A stretch of DNA of 41,114 nucleotides from contig JAGZLW010000017.1 in assembly GCA_018364455.1 (NCBI GenBank), positions 1-41,114 of the forward strand, in the 5' to 3' direction. This document shows, piece after piece, positions 39,595 through 41,114 of this stretch; the first letter of the stretch is position 1, and the number at the start of each line of letters is the position of its first letter. The translations under genes were made by a program, and so were the position numbers. Under the pieces are notes generated by a model. That model was not told the DNA's origin, did not search any database, and saw nothing but the letters and a program-made list of their open reading frames with translations. The DNA comes from Streptococcus mitis. GTDB lineage: Bacteria; Bacillota; Bacilli; Lactobacillales; Streptococcaceae.

Positions 39595-41037
39595 TTAATC
39601 TTCTTTCAACTTCGCCAATTCTTGGGCAAGGAGTTTAAGGGCGACTTGTGGGTTGGCTTGGCCTTTGGTTGCTTTCATAAGGAATCCTGTGAAGGCCTTA
39701 TCTGCGTTACGTTTACCTGATTTGAAGTCGGCAACGGCTGCTTCATTATCCGCAAAGACTTGGTGGATAATTGGAATCAAAACATCTGGATCTGAGATTT
39801 GAACCATACCTGCTTTTTCCACGTATGCACGCGCTCCACCGCCATTTTTAGCCAGGTGGACAAAGACTTTCTTGGCAATCTTAGATGAGATAGTACCGTC
39901 TTCGATGATGGCAATCATTTCAACCAAGTTTTCTGGTGTCAATTCGATTTGTTCCAGTGTCTTGCCTTCGGCGTTCAAGAATTGAGCGACTTCACCTTGG
40001 AGCCAGTTAGAGACTTGTTTGGCGTCGCCACCTAGGGCAACAGCTTTTTCAAAGAAGTCAGAAGTGACTTTATTTGCAGTCAACTGACTAGCATCGTAGT
40101 CTGACAAGCCAAGGTCAGATACATAACGCGCACGGCGTTCTTTTGGAAACTCTGGCAACTCTGTCCGCATTTCCTCGATCCACTCGTCTGAGATTTCAAA
40201 GAGAGGTAGGTCTGGTTCTGGGAAGTAGCGGTAGTCTGCAGCACCTTCCTTGACACGCATGAGGATGGTTGCCTTGTTAGCTTCATCATAACGGCGTGTT
40301 TCTTGGCGGATTTGACCGCCTGATCGAAGGATTTCAGCTTGACGTTGGACTTCGTATTCAAGACCTTTACGAACGTTTGAGAAGGAGTTGAGGTTCTTCA
40401 ACTCAGTCTTGGTACCGAATTTTTCTTGACCATAAGGGCGAAGAGAAATATTGGCATCCACACGCATGGAACCTTCTTCCATCTTAACGTCAGAAATACC
40501 AGCATACTGGATAACTTCCTTGAGGGCTGTTAGGTAAGCATAGGCTTCTTCTGGTGAACGCATATCGGCTTCAGATACAATCTCGATCAAAGGCACACCT
40601 TGACGGTTGAGGTCAACGTAAGAGTAGCCGTCTGTACCGTGGGTGTTTTTACCAGCGTCTTCTTCTAGGTGGGCACGTTCGATACCGATTTTCTTAGTCG
40701 TACCGTCTTCTAGCTCGACTTCAATCCAGCCGTTGTAACCGATTGGCTCATCAAACTGAGAAATTTGGTAGGCTTTAGGATTATCAGGGTAGAAGTAGTT
40801 CTTGCGGTCAAAGTGCATCTTTTTATGGATGTTCATGTTGAGGGCAAGAGCAGCCTTGATACCGGCATCGACAACACCTTTATTGAGAACCGGAAGTACT
40901 CCTGGGAAAGACCAGTCAATCACGTTAGTATTGGCATTTTGGTCATTTCCGAAGTGGGCAGAAGTAGGTGAGAAGATTTTTGAATTGGTGTTGAGCTCTA
41001 CGTGGACTTCAAGTCCAATGACTGTTTCAAAGTTCAT
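39595..41037 (-). CDS. gatB: Asp/Glu-tRNA amidotransferase subunit B
   Basis: This 480-residue subunit works with GatA and GatC to convert Glu-tRNA(Gln) to Gln-tRNA(Gln), needed where no GlnRS exists. It begins MNFETVIGLEVHVELNTNSK, the family signature. It has DWSFPGVLPVLNKGVVDAGI, KNYFYPDNPKAYQISQFDEP and VPLIEIVSEADMRS in the kinase-like cradle domain. The C-terminal YqeY-like tail ends KLLAQELAKLKED. The start overlaps the gatA stop by one base (TAATG), with GGAGGTGA upstream. Confidence 0.97.
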   Translation of the reverse strand: MNFETVIGLEVHVELNTNSKIFSPTSAHFGNDQNANTNVIDWSFPGVLPVLNKGVVDAGIKAALALNMNIHKKMHFDRKNYFYPDNPKAYQISQFDEPIGYNGWIEVELEDGTTKKIGIERAHLEEDAGKNTHGTDGYSYVDLNRQGVPLIEIVSEADMRSPEEAYAYLTALKEVIQYAGISDVKMEEGSMRVDANISLRPYGQEKFGTKTELKNLNSFSNVRKGLEYEVQRQAEILRSGGQIRQETRRYDEANKATILMRVKEGAADYRYFPEPDLPLFEISDEWIEEMRTELPEFPKERRARYVSDLGLSDYDASQLTANKVTSDFFEKAVALGGDAKQVSNWLQGEVAQFLNAEGKTLEQIELTPENLVEMIAIIEDGTISSKIAKKVFVHLAKNGGGARAYVEKAGMVQISDPDVLIPIIHQVFADNEAAVADFKSGKRNADKAFTGFLMKATKGQANPQVALKLLAQELAKLKED

Positions 41038-41114
41038 TAGTTGTCACCTCCAAAAATCACGGGTTGTTGTTTGTGGTAGTCTGTTGTTGCTTCAAAAGCA
41101 GCAGCAGCTTGGTA
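41037..41114 (-). CDS. gatA: Asp/Glu-tRNA amidotransferase subunit A, 3' end only
   Basis: The last 25 codons are visible, ending FEATTDYHKQQPVIFGGDN and a TAA that shares its last base with the gatB ATG. Identity rests on this tail and on its place directly before gatB. The amidase domain is outside the window. Confidence 0.88.
   Translation of the reverse strand, partial: YQAAAAFEATTDYHKQQPVIFGGDN

Overview
The window reads as a chromosomal segment of a mitis-group Streptococcus, most likely S. pneumoniae, S. pseudopneumoniae or S. mitis. The evidence is choline-binding surface proteins, a gene order and protein sequences that match the pneumococcal core as I remember it, extended -10 promoters, low GC, and three copies of the pneumococcal/mitis BOX repeat. 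Nothing indicates a plasmid, prophage, insertion sequence or CRISPR array. No tRNA or rRNA gene was seen.

Layout. Positions 1-2144 hold the 3' end of an LPXTG wall-anchored repeat protein and a short choline-binding protein. Positions 2267-6068 are the mevalonate-to-isopentenyl-PP operon (mvaK1-mvaD-mvaK2-fni). Positions 6145-8493 are a LiaFSR-type cell-envelope stress system. A 335-nt gene-free stretch follows, then two tandem paralogous choline-binding proteins (8829-11284) whose C-terminal domain I do not recognise. Positions 11506-20434 are housekeeping genes: tig, recD2, lepB, rnhC, zapA, cvpA and mutS2. A glycine riboswitch (about 20595-20750) precedes a sodium:alanine/glycine symporter, followed by an AhpD-like protein and a TDT-family membrane transporter. 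On the minus strand lie serS with its T-box leader, a DUF956 gene and lysC.

Positions 27248-37807 carry the complete type II fatty-acid synthesis cluster: fabM, fabT, fabH, acpP, fabK, fabD, fabG, fabF, accB, fabZ, accC, accD, accA. A FabT operator lies in front of fabK, and a weaker candidate lies in front of fabT. The window closes with the minus-strand efp-Gls24-nusB cluster and gatB with the tail of gatA.

How they work together. The mevalonate operon supplies isoprenoid units for the undecaprenyl carrier of cell-wall synthesis. LiaFSR senses envelope damage. The FAS II block makes membrane acyl chains, with FabM providing unsaturation and FabT feedback control. The choline-binding and LPXTG proteins decorate the wall. 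This is mainly well-known core genome. The parts least explained by known families are the paired choline-binding proteins with an unfamiliar C-terminal domain, the intergenic region before them, a 12-bp in-frame duplication in liaS, and several compact regulatory arrangements.
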